Shown: piece after piece, positions 1 to 5,840 of the stretch
Position numbering within the stretch: the first letter of the stretch is position 1
Layout of the letters: each line of letters begins with the position of its first letter
Source: Cytophagales bacterium
GTDB lineage: Bacteria > Bacteroidota > Bacteroidia > Cytophagales > Spirosomataceae
Length of the DNA: 5,840 nucleotides
Assembly (NCBI GenBank): GCA_028868395.1
Contig: JAGWUO010000085.1
Span: forward strand, 1-5,840
Direction: 5' to 3'
The notes under the pieces: model-generated
The model's database searches: none
What the model was told of the DNA's origin: nothing
What the model saw: the letters and a program-made list of their open reading frames with translations, nothing else
Program-made: the position numbers and the translations under genes

Positions 1-465
1 AGCTGAATCAGCCGTAATAGGTGCAAAAACGGGAGAAAAACCAGCCTGTACTAACCCGGAAAGCGATGCTGCGTTAACCGAAACAATGTCCCCTACAAAA
101 CCATAATCAATGGGTGTTGCAGCTCTTTTTTTTGATAATACTATTCTTCCATCTGGCCCTGTTAATCCTAAGGCATTACAAGATAGGCTTTGTAATTCGG
201 CTACAATCGATTTATTGATCCATCCTGCATACACCATCGTCACAATACGAAGGGTTTCCTCGTCTGTTACGCGTCTACCTTCTATCATTTGACTCTCAAT
301 GCCCATCGAAGCCGCCATTTGAGTGGCAATCTTACCGCCACCATGAACCAGCAATTTAGGCCCAGCTAAAGAGGCAAAATCCTGCAAAAAGCTAGCTAGG
401 GCAGAAGGATTGTCGATGACATTTCCGCCTATTTTAACTACTTGAAGGGTAGGTTTAGCAGACAT
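1..465 (-). CDS. argB: Acylglutamate kinase ArgB (partial, C-terminus off the window)
   Basis: Second enzyme of arginine biosynthesis: a cytoplasmic amino-acid kinase that phosphorylates the gamma-carboxylate of N-acetylglutamate, or in Bacteroidota probably N-succinylglutamate. Reading back from the ATG at 465-463 gives 155 uninterrupted codons to the window edge. Visible motifs are KIGGNVID (residues 11-18, the ATP-phosphate lysine and glycine loop), LVHGGGK (39-45, acylglutamate and phosphate binding), EGRRVTDEETL (62-72, the conserved Arg-Val-Thr of the substrate pocket), NALGLTGPDG (97-106) and DYGFVGDI (120-127). Family members are about 255-300 residues, so roughly the last 100 residues, including the rest of the nucleotide-binding lobe, lie outside. 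The start codon overlaps the argF' stop by one base (TAATG), which fixes the start and implies translational coupling. The family call is firm. The acyl group (succinyl or acetyl) is inferred from the partner transcarbamylase. Confidence 0.95.
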   Translation of the reverse strand, partial: MSAKPTLQVVKIGGNVIDNPSALASFLQDFASLAGPKLLVHGGGKIATQMAASMGIESQMIEGRRVTDEETLRIVTMVYAGWINKSIVAELQSLSCNALGLTGPDGRIVLSKKRAATPIDYGFVGDIVSVNAASLSGLVQAGFSPVFAPITADSA

Positions 466-1439
466 TAGAATAAATACGGGCTTTCGGTTCTCATCAGGGT
501 CAAAATCATCTCTTTTAAAACGACCTGCGCCGCCCAAACCCGGTTACCCGCTTGTGGAATTACAATCGAATTAGGGGAATCAATGACTTCGTCAGCAACG
601 ACTAAATTCCGTCTTACCGGAAGGCAGTGCATGAATTTTGCATCGTTTGTTAGGCTCATTTTCGCGGCATCCACCATCCAAGCTGGATCGGAAGAAAGTA
701 TTTTTCCGTAGTCTTGGTAGGATGACCAGTTTTTGGCATAAATAAAATCAGCACCCTCGTAAGCTTCTTTAGGATCGTAGCAAATCTTCGCATTTCCAGC
801 GAATTCAGGGGCTAATTCATAGCCTTTCGGGTGTGCAATCGTGAAATCCACGTCCGCATGATTCATCCACTCCGCGAAGGAATTAGGCACGCATTGGGGT
901 AAAGCTTTCACGTGTGGAGCCCATGTCAACACCACTTTAGGGCGTTCAACCTTCTTATACTCGTTAATAGTGATTAAATCCGTTAAGGATTGCAAAGGAT
1001 GGCGTGTAGCCGACTCCAAGCTAATCAATGGACGACCTGTATACTTCAAGAACTGGTTCAATACCTGTTCGCTATAATCTAACTCTCTATCTACTAAACC
1101 AGGGAAACTACGAACGCCTACGATATCGCAATAGGAACCTACGACAGCCGCAGCCTCTGAAATATGTTCCGCTTTGTCTCCATTCATGATAACGCCTTCA
1201 TTCATTTCTAGTTGCCACGAATCGGCTCCCACATTCATGATCATTACCTCCATTCCGAGGTTCTGAGCAGCTTTTTGCGTGGAAAGACGCGTGCGAAGAC
1301 TGGAATTGAAGAATAATAAACCGAGCGTACGGTTTTTCCCTATGTGCTTGTCCGCGTAGGGGGTCTTCTTCATCAACAAAGCCTCATTGACTAGGTTTTG
1401 AATATTGTAAGCGTCTTTAACCGAAGTGAAATTTTGCAT
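465..1439 (-). CDS. argF': N-succinylornithine (or N-acetylornithine) carbamoyltransferase ArgF'
   Basis: Transfers the carbamoyl group of carbamoyl phosphate to an N-acylated ornithine, giving N-acylcitrulline in the Bacteroidota/Xanthomonas version of arginine biosynthesis; cytoplasmic, a trimer in the known family members. At 324 residues it matches the family. Motifs: SSLRTR (46-51), the carbamoyl-phosphate Ser-x-Arg-Thr motif; ATRHPLQ (144-150), the HPxQ motif; and HCLPVRR (271-277) with the conserved Cys272. From memory, the whole chain aligns nearly without gaps to the Bacteroides fragilis succinylornithine enzyme, including GVIMNGDK (82-89). The residue that separates substrate classes, Pro90 in B. 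fragilis and Glu92 in Xanthomonas, is Ala90 here. The Xanthomonas carboxylated Lys302 is replaced by Val280. Both point to the succinyl substrate. It lies 48 bp after a GNAT gene and overlaps argB by one base. The ATG at 1439 is the only start that keeps the full family N-terminus; the leader (AGCTAAAAGC) has no clear Shine-Dalgarno. The family is certain, the succinyl specificity likely. Confidence 0.95.
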   Translation of the reverse strand: MQNFTSVKDAYNIQNLVNEALLMKKTPYADKHIGKNRTLGLLFFNSSLRTRLSTQKAAQNLGMEVMIMNVGADSWQLEMNEGVIMNGDKAEHISEAAAVVGSYCDIVGVRSFPGLVDRELDYSEQVLNQFLKYTGRPLISLESATRHPLQSLTDLITINEYKKVERPKVVLTWAPHVKALPQCVPNSFAEWMNHADVDFTIAHPKGYELAPEFAGNAKICYDPKEAYEGADFIYAKNWSSYQDYGKILSSDPAWMVDAAKMSLTNDAKFMHCLPVRRNLVVADEVIDSPNSIVIPQAGNRVWAAQVVLKEMILTLMRTESPYLF

Positions 1440-1487
1440 GCTTTTAGCTGTCTAACATTGGCAATTCAGTAAAATTACTGAAAAAGA
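1440..1487 (-). promoter_or_regulatory. argF' upstream gap with an 18-bp operator-like inverted repeat
   Basis: The gap holds TTCAGTAA-NN-TTACTGAA at 1465-1482: two perfect 8-bp arms around two bases, with its near edge about 25 bp before the argF' start. Within it, TAATTTTA (minus strand, 1477-1470) matches seven of the eight positions of the Bacteroidota -7 element TAnnTTTG, but I see no TTG at the -33 spacing. The repeat is AT-rich and is not followed by a T-run on either strand, so it reads as a dimeric-repressor site rather than a terminator. It is not a clean match to the enterobacterial ARG box. An operator or internal promoter for argF'-argB is inference. Confidence 0.35.
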
Positions 1488-2039
1488 TCAGTATCGAAGG
1501 CGTTCCCAGGTGAAAACTTGCATGGGGTTTTCGAGAGCTAGCGTTTTCTCCCCCGTTTTTTGGAAGTTGTTTTTCTCCAAAACCCGTTGTGACCCCTCAT
1601 TATCCACCGGCGTTTCCGCTCGTATGATACGCAAGTCCGCATCTTGAAAAGCCCATTCACTGAGGGCTTGGACCGCTTCCGTAGCAATACCTTGTCCTCT
1701 AAACTTCTGATCTAGGGCATAGCCAATCTCCGTAGTCCCTTGATCATCTGGTAATCCCGCTAACCCGATTCCCCCCACAGAGCAGGACGAGGACTTGAGA
1801 ATTATTTCCCAATTTGTGTACCAATAGTAGTCCAACGGAAATTTAGCGGTTTGAGGAATCCAATAATCGCGTAATGCTTGACTGGTTTCCTGCTCGTAGA
1901 ACATTTCCAAATTCCAAGGGTTATGCTGTAGATCTAGTCTTTTTTCCAGATCTTTGCGCCCCGATTCATGCCAAACTTGTAGAAGCTGGTGGGTCAAGGG
2001 TACTAATGTGAGCCTAGGTGTCTGAAGTTGAAACGTCAT
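1488..2039 (-). CDS. GNAT-family N-acetyltransferase, RimJ/RimL type
   Basis: A 183-residue single-domain acetyltransferase that uses acetyl-CoA to acylate an amino group; the acceptor is unknown. Family signatures: the opening QTPRLTLVPLT (6-16), typical of RimJ/RimL-like proteins; GGIGL (89-93) on the central strand; EIGYALDQKFRGQGIATEAV (104-123), whose RGQGIA (114-119) is the acetyl-CoA pyrophosphate loop; and DNEGSQRVLEKNNF (146-159), matching the usual Asn-x-x-Ser-x-x-Val-Leu-Glu-Lys-x-x-Phe segment near the C-terminus. No signal peptide or membrane segment is seen, so it should be cytoplasmic. The ATG at 2039 fits the family N-terminus. It shares strand with argF'-argB and ends 48 bp before argF', so it may be read through into them. 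It does not look like the ArgA-type or Bacteroides acylglutamate synthase GNATs as I remember them. Ribosomal-protein, antibiotic or metabolite acetylation are all possible. Confidence 0.88.
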   Translation of the reverse strand: MTFQLQTPRLTLVPLTHQLLQVWHESGRKDLEKRLDLQHNPWNLEMFYEQETSQALRDYWIPQTAKFPLDYYWYTNWEIILKSSSCSVGGIGLAGLPDDQGTTEIGYALDQKFRGQGIATEAVQALSEWAFQDADLRIIRAETPVDNEGSQRVLEKNNFQKTGEKTLALENPMQVFTWERLRY

Positions 2040-2138
2040 ATTGGACTACAAATTACCCTTTTTGGTCGCAAAAAAGAAGGCCTTTAAATAGAATGTACAA
2101 ATTTTGCATTCGTTAAATACGATTTTAAACAACAAACA
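2040..2138. promoter_or_regulatory. Divergent intergenic region between the GNAT and receptor genes
   Basis: These 99 bases lie between two genes transcribed away from each other, so both must start here or nearby. The region is AT-rich, with an A-rich leader (AACAACAAACA) right before the receptor ATG, as is common in Bacteroidota, where Shine-Dalgarno sites are often absent. On the GNAT side, TAATTTG ends about 10 bases before the leader TAGTCCAAT-ATG and is one base short of a TAnnTTTG -7 element. On the receptor side I find no full TAnnTTTG with a TTG at the right spacing. Promoter presence follows from the gene arrangement; exact elements are not resolved. Confidence 0.4.
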
Positions 2139-4745
2139 ATGAGACAAATTATTTCGCTATTTGCACTGATGAGTTTATCATTCACCGCTATTTCCCAGAT
2201 CCCTGGTGGAATGGGTGGTTTTGGTGCAGCGCCTAAGAAAGAAACAGTGATTCCGGGAACAGCGCAAGCAGCGCCTAAAGGAAGTGCAAAAATCATCGGA
2301 TTCTTATTGGATTCGACCGATTCAAAGCCAGTGGAATTCGCCACTTTGGCCCTAATCAATACAAAGACAAATAAACCAGTAGACGGTACCGTTGCTGACG
2401 GCGTAGGTAAATTTACCTTGAACAAAGTGGCAGTGGGATCTTATAAAATCGTCGTGTCATTCATCGGGTATGAAAGCAAAACAGTTTTCGTGACAGTTTC
2501 AGAAAAGAATGATGACCATGATTTAGGGGTGATCAAAATGCAACAAAGTTCTAAAATGCTTTCTGAGGTAACAGTCGAAGGACAACGTGCCTTGATCGAA
2601 GAACGCGTGGATCGTACGGTTTACAACGCGGAAAAAGACGCCTCTAACCGCGGCGGGGATGCAACGGATGTCCTGAAAAAGGTTCCCATGTTATCTGTTG
2701 ATTTAGATGGTAACCCTTCGTTACGTGGTTCAACTAATGTGAAGGTCTTGATTAATAACAAGCCTTCTACGATTATGGCCTCTAGTATTACGGATGCCTT
2801 AAAGCAAATTCCAGCGGATATGATTAAAACGGTGGAAGTAATTACGTCTCCATCTGCTAAATATGATGCGGAAGGTTCAGCGGGTATCATTAATATTGTG
2901 ACTAAGAAAAACACCTTACAAGGTTTAACATTATCGTTTGACTCTTCAGTGGGTGCGCGTGGTTCGAATTTAGCCTTGAATGGGAACTTTAGAAACAAGA
3001 CGTGGGGATTGTCTTTAGGTGGTTTTGGCCGTTCTGAATACAATGTAAATGGTAAGTTTGAAAGTACACAGATCACGACTAACAATGGTCTGCAAACAAC
3101 GAACCTTCAAACGGCAGAGACGCGTCGCCAAGGCTTGTTTGGGAACTACCAGTTAGGTTTTGACTGGGATATCAATAAATATAATTCGATTACGTCGAAT
3201 GTGCGTTTTGGAGTACGTAATGGAAATAACTGGCAAGATGGTTTGAAGCAGATTCGTAATAATGTCGTTTCATCGCTTCGCAACACGAACTCCTTAGATG
3301 AGTCTGCAAACGTAGATATTAACGTGGATTACACCCACACATTTGAGAAACCACAAAAGGAGTTCTCTATTTTATCGATGTATAGCCGCAATAACCGCGC
3401 GAATGATTTCTTTAACTTGATTATGAATCCGAATTCGACGATGAGTGAGATTATGAGTTCGATTAAGAATGAGAATACGTCTTATAATGAGGAGGCTACA
3501 TTCCAAATGGATTACCAAACACCGATTGCAAAGAATCAATTATTTGAATTTGGAGGGAAAGGTATTTTACGGAACGTAACTTCAGATTATAAATCTTTCA
3601 CTGCCGGGTCAAATGGTATCTATACGGCTGCTAATACAGCTACTTTGCCTACGAACGTGTTTGATTACAACCAAAACATTTGGGGAACGTATGGTTCGTA
3701 TACCGTGACCACAAAAAACAAGTGGAGTATCAAGGCTGGAGCACGTTATGAGCACACGGATATCACAGCAAGTTTCTTGAAAAAAGAAGGTCAAAATACA
3801 GTGATTCCTCCTTATGGTGTTTTGGTGCCAAGTTTCAACATGTCGAAGACCTTCAAATCGGGTACGTGGAGATTCTCTTATAACCGCCGTATTCAACGTC
3901 CAGGTATCGAAAACTTGAACCCGAACGTGAATGCAACGAATCCATTGAACATCTCGGTGGGTAATCCAAATTTGGCCCCAGAATACACAAACAACTATGA
4001 GATTTCGTATAGCAAGTTTGTGAAGCAGACGTATATCTCGACCGCTTTGTTCGTGCGTAACACGACAGGATCGATTAATCGAATCCGTGAGGTGAAAGGA
4101 GATACGGTGAAAACGACCACGCGTAACATTGGTAACGAAGATGCTTACGGGATGAACATTAACATCAACATGAACGTGTCCAACAAATTGATGATTGGTG
4201 GGGGTGGAGACTTGTCTTACATGGTCTTGAAGAATAATGTACCAGATCCATTGTTAAATGCAAGTAATGAAGGCTTGCAATCGAACTTCCGTATTTTTGG
4301 TAATTACAACATCGGAAATGGTTGGGGAGCGCAAATCTTCTCCTTCTATCGCGTAAACCAAATTCAATTACAAGGTTCACAAGGTGGTTTCGGGATGTAT
4401 AGCTTGAGTTTCAAAAAAGATTTCAAAAACAAGAAAGGAAGTATCGGTTTTGGTGCAGAGAACTTCTTAACACCACAAGGATTTGTGATGCGTAACGAAA
4501 CGAAGACCGCTTCGATTTATCAATTGAGCGAGAACACGATGCGTAACATGAACTTCAAGATCAACTTGTCTTATCGTATTGGTAAAATGAGCTTTGGTCC
4601 TACGAAGAAAAAGAAATCAGTGAATAACGACGATACAAAAGGCGAAGGGGATGCGGCACCAGCGCAACCAATGCAACAGCCTATGGGTATGCCGGGCATG
4701 CGTATGGGTGGTGGCGGAGGCGGTGGCTTCGGCGGACCACGCTAA
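2139..4745 (+). CDS. Outer-membrane beta-barrel protein, TonB-dependent-receptor-like (OMP_b-brl_3 type)
   Basis: An 868-residue outer-membrane protein. Domains in order: signal peptide (1-19, hydrophobic core ISLFALMSLSF, likely cut at AIS|Q so that the mature chain starts with Gln, as the Bacteroidota Q-rule predicts); a Gly/Met/Pro/Ala-rich linker (21-50); a CarboxypepD_reg-like beta-sandwich (about 51-133, with GKFTLNKVAVGSYKIVVSFIG at 90-110); a plug domain (about 140-257) with LSEVTVEGQ, a DVLKKVP-x-LSVD segment, LRGSTNVKVLINNKP and KYDAEGSAGIINIVTKK; then a long barrel (about 258-819). Hallmarks of the family are RRIQRPGIENLNP (583-595) and GNPNLAPE (608-615). The last strand ends in an aromatic residue (MSF, 817-819) and is followed by a Lys-rich then Gln/Met/Gly-rich tail (820-868). 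The gene stands alone, with no SusD-like, TonB or ExbBD partner nearby. Family members take up siderophores, peptides or glycans or act in export, and the ligand cannot be told here. The start is supported by the signal peptide. Confidence 0.9.
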   Translation: MRQIISLFALMSLSFTAISQIPGGMGGFGAAPKKETVIPGTAQAAPKGSAKIIGFLLDSTDSKPVEFATLALINTKTNKPVDGTVADGVGKFTLNKVAVGSYKIVVSFIGYESKTVFVTVSEKNDDHDLGVIKMQQSSKMLSEVTVEGQRALIEERVDRTVYNAEKDASNRGGDATDVLKKVPMLSVDLDGNPSLRGSTNVKVLINNKPSTIMASSITDALKQIPADMIKTVEVITSPSAKYDAEGSAGIINIVTKKNTLQGLTLSFDSSVGARGSNLALNGNFRNKTWGLSLGGFGRSEYNVNGKFESTQITTNNGLQTTNLQTAETRRQGLFGNYQLGFDWDINKYNSITSNVRFGVRNGNNWQDGLKQIRNNVVSSLRNTNSLDESANVDINVDYTHTFEKPQKEFSILSMYSRNNRANDFFNLIMNPNSTMSEIMSSIKNENTSYNEEATFQMDYQTPIAKNQLFEFGGKGILRNVTSDYKSFTAGSNGIYTAANTATLPTNVFDYNQNIWGTYGSYTVTTKNKWSIKAGARYEHTDITASFLKKEGQNTVIPPYGVLVPSFNMSKTFKSGTWRFSYNRRIQRPGIENLNPNVNATNPLNISVGNPNLAPEYTNNYEISYSKFVKQTYISTALFVRNTTGSINRIREVKGDTVKTTTRNIGNEDAYGMNININMNVSNKLMIGGGGDLSYMVLKNNVPDPLLNASNEGLQSNFRIFGNYNIGNGWGAQIFSFYRVNQIQLQGSQGGFGMYSLSFKKDFKNKKGSIGFGAENFLTPQGFVMRNETKTASIYQLSENTMRNMNFKINLSYRIGKMSFGPTKKKKSVNNDDTKGEGDAAPAQPMQQPMGMPGMRMGGGGGGGFGGPR

Positions 4746-4767
4746 TCGGAATATTAATTGGAAGAAG

Positions 4768-4793
4768 GGGAATCAGAAATGGTTCCCTTTTTT
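4768..4793 (+). terminator. Rho-independent terminator of the receptor gene
   Basis: GGGAATCA (4768-4775) pairs with TGGTTCCC (4780-4787) as an 8-bp stem with one G-T wobble, closed by a GAAA tetraloop and followed by six T (4788-4793) and then ATTT. It starts 22 bases after the receptor stop codon. The A/G-rich bases before the stem can pair with the T-run, lengthening the hairpin. On the minus strand the run after the stem is only CCTTCTTCC, so it is probably weak as a terminator for the convergent polyprenyl synthase gene. Confidence 0.85.
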
Positions 4794-4825
4794 ATTTGTT
4801 GCGGTCGCCTATTACTTACGCTCGC

Positions 4826-5800
4826 CTATTTGTTTCGTTCAATGGTATAGCTGATCAGATCGCCAAGCGAGTTGCGATACTCAGAAGCGGGGAATGTGGC
4901 TAAGATAGTTCTAGCTTCTTCCGCGATTTCATTCATCTTCTGGTTAGCATAGGCAAGGCCTCCCGTTGATTTAACAAATTCGATAACCTCCCGTACTTTA
5001 TTGGAATCTTCTGATTCTTTCTTAATCAACTGAATGATGCGTTTTTTAGTAGAGTTATCCGTGTTCTGAAGGGCATATATGAGGGGCAAGGTCATCTTTT
5101 TTTCTTTGATGTCGATTCCCAAAGGTTTCCCAATTTCCGCATCCCCATAGTCAAACAAATCATCTTTGATTTGGAAAGCAATACCCACTTTCTCGCCAAA
5201 CAAACGTGCCTTCTCTACCATCTCTGCATCCGCACCAGCAGATTGGAATCCAACCGCGCAACATGCTGCGATTAAAGTGGCCGTTTTCTTCGTGATAATA
5301 TCAAAATAGACGTCTTCTGTGATGTCTAATTTACGCGCTTTTTCAATCTGTAATAATTCTCCCTCAGACATCTCACGGACAGCAGTAGATACCGATTTCA
5401 AGAGATCGAAATCTTCGTGTTCTACGGAAAGCAAAAGACCTTTCGAAAGTAAATAATCCCCCACTAAAACGGCGATCTTGTTTTTCCAAATCGCATTGAT
5501 CGAAAAGAAACCTCTTCTGTAGTTCGAATCATCCACGACGTCATCGTGAACGAGTGTCGCAGTGTGCAATAATTCGATGAGTGCGGCACCCCTGAATGTT
5601 TTCTCTGTAATTTCTCCCATGCAACCCGCCGTTAGAAAAACGAACATCGGTCGCATCTGTTTTCCCTTTCTTTGGACAATATAATGCATGATGGTGTCGA
5701 GCAGCATCACTTTTGTCTTCATGAAAGCTTTGAACTTCCCTTCGAATGCCTTCATCGAATCATCGATGGGAGCTTGAATGGAAGAAATGGAGTAGGACAT
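4826..5800 (-). CDS. Long-chain trans-polyprenyl diphosphate synthase (probable quinone side chain)
   Basis: Condenses isopentenyl diphosphate units onto an allylic diphosphate to build an all-trans polyprenyl chain; Mg-dependent and cytoplasmic. The 324 residues match the IspB/HepT/IdsA family. Motifs: GKQMRP (46-51), substrate diphosphate binding; the first Asp-rich motif in LVHDDVVDDSNYRRG (83-97, with DDVVD at 86-90); VLVGDYLLSKG (111-121); KKTATL (171-176); and the second Asp-rich motif DDLFD (213-217) within FQIKDDLFDYGD, followed by GKPLGIDIKEKKMTLPLIYAL (224-244). The residues five and four before the first DD are Ala81 and Thr82. They are small rather than aromatic, as in long-chain enzymes such as octaprenyl synthase, so farnesyl or geranylgeranyl synthase is less likely. 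In this phylum the natural use is menaquinone (often MK-7), but chain length is inferred. The ATG at 5800 is chosen because MSYSISSIQAPID leads straight into the first helix. No other isoprenoid gene is visible. Confidence 0.92.
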   Translation of the reverse strand: MSYSISSIQAPIDDSMKAFEGKFKAFMKTKVMLLDTIMHYIVQRKGKQMRPMFVFLTAGCMGEITEKTFRGAALIELLHTATLVHDDVVDDSNYRRGFFSINAIWKNKIAVLVGDYLLSKGLLLSVEHEDFDLLKSVSTAVREMSEGELLQIEKARKLDITEDVYFDIITKKTATLIAACCAVGFQSAGADAEMVEKARLFGEKVGIAFQIKDDLFDYGDAEIGKPLGIDIKEKKMTLPLIYALQNTDNSTKKRIIQLIKKESEDSNKVREVIEFVKSTGGLAYANQKMNEIAEEARTILATFPASEYRNSLGDLISYTIERNK

Positions 5801-5840
5801 GCGGATTGTTTGAATCAGTAAATTGCGTAAATTTAATCAG
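5801..5840 (-). promoter_or_regulatory. Possible promoter of the polyprenyl synthase gene
   Basis: On the minus strand TAAATTTA (5835-5828) matches seven of eight positions of the Bacteroidota -7 element TAnnTTTG and would place the transcript start about 20 bases before the ATG at 5800. The -33 element, if present, lies beyond the window, so this cannot be confirmed. The leader (CAAACAATCCGC) has no Shine-Dalgarno sequence. Confidence 0.22.

Noticed and set aside
110..292. A 60-codon plus-strand open frame
   Set aside because: It lies wholly antisense to argB, whose reading frame carries clear kinase motifs; its own protein has no recognisable features.
1444..1458. A minus-strand ATG-TTA-GAC-AGC-TAA mini-frame just before argF', considered as a leader peptide
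   Set aside because: Four codons with no arginine codons and no attenuator hairpin; easily chance.
1465..1482. The palindrome before argF' as a terminator of the GNAT gene
   Set aside because: The stem is AT-rich, the loop is only 2-4 bases and no T-run follows it on either strand.
2621..3085. A 154-codon minus-strand open frame, with smaller ones at 2084-2425, 3609-3896 and 4165-4380
   Set aside because: All but the upstream-extending end of 2084-2425 lie antisense to the receptor gene, whose signal peptide, plug and barrel motifs show the true frame; the composition of these frames is that of complement shadows.
4605..4742. The Lys-rich and Gly-rich receptor tail as a frameshift artefact
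   Set aside because: The frame stays open to a normal TAA, codon use matches the rest of the gene, and a terminator follows 22 bases later.
4651..4854. A 67-codon plus-strand open frame overlapping the receptor tail and running into the polyprenyl synthase end
   Set aside because: It is out of frame with the receptor, spans the terminator hairpin and has no start-site or domain support.

Overview
This window looks like an ordinary chromosomal segment of a Bacteroidota bacterium, probably a Cytophagales-like freshwater or soil type, though the genus is a guess. Three things point there. The arginine transcarbamylase is the Bacteroides-type N-succinyl/N-acetylornithine enzyme rather than ArgF. 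There is a large TonB-receptor-like outer-membrane protein with an N-terminal carboxypeptidase-regulatory domain. Start codons are preceded by A-rich leaders without convincing Shine-Dalgarno sequences. Base composition is moderate and even, and no gene is frameshifted or looks foreign.

Layout. Positions 1-2039 hold three minus-strand genes, read from right to left: a RimJ/RimL-like GNAT acetyltransferase (1488-2039), the acylornithine transcarbamylase argF' (465-1439), and the first 155 residues of acylglutamate kinase argB (465-1, cut by the window edge). argF' and argB overlap by one base (TAATG) and are surely co-transcribed. A 48-bp gap with an 18-bp inverted repeat separates the GNAT gene from argF'. 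Positions 2040-2138 form a divergent intergenic region. Positions 2139-4745 (plus strand) encode an 868-residue outer-membrane beta-barrel receptor, which ends at a strong intrinsic terminator (4768-4793). Positions 4826-5800 (minus strand) encode a long-chain polyprenyl diphosphate synthase, convergent with the receptor gene; its likely promoter lies at the right edge.

How the genes work together. ArgB and ArgF' are the second and fifth steps of the N-acylated arginine pathway. Residues Ala90 and Val280 of ArgF' suggest that the acyl group is succinyl, so ArgB here probably phosphorylates N-succinylglutamate. The polyprenyl synthase probably makes the menaquinone side chain. The receptor has no recognisable partner genes and its ligand cannot be told from the sequence. 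I see no tRNA, rRNA, CRISPR array, insertion sequence or phage gene, and no convincing undescribed multi-gene system. The best leads are the transcarbamylase specificity residues, the operator-like palindrome before argF', and the Met/Gly-rich termini of the receptor.
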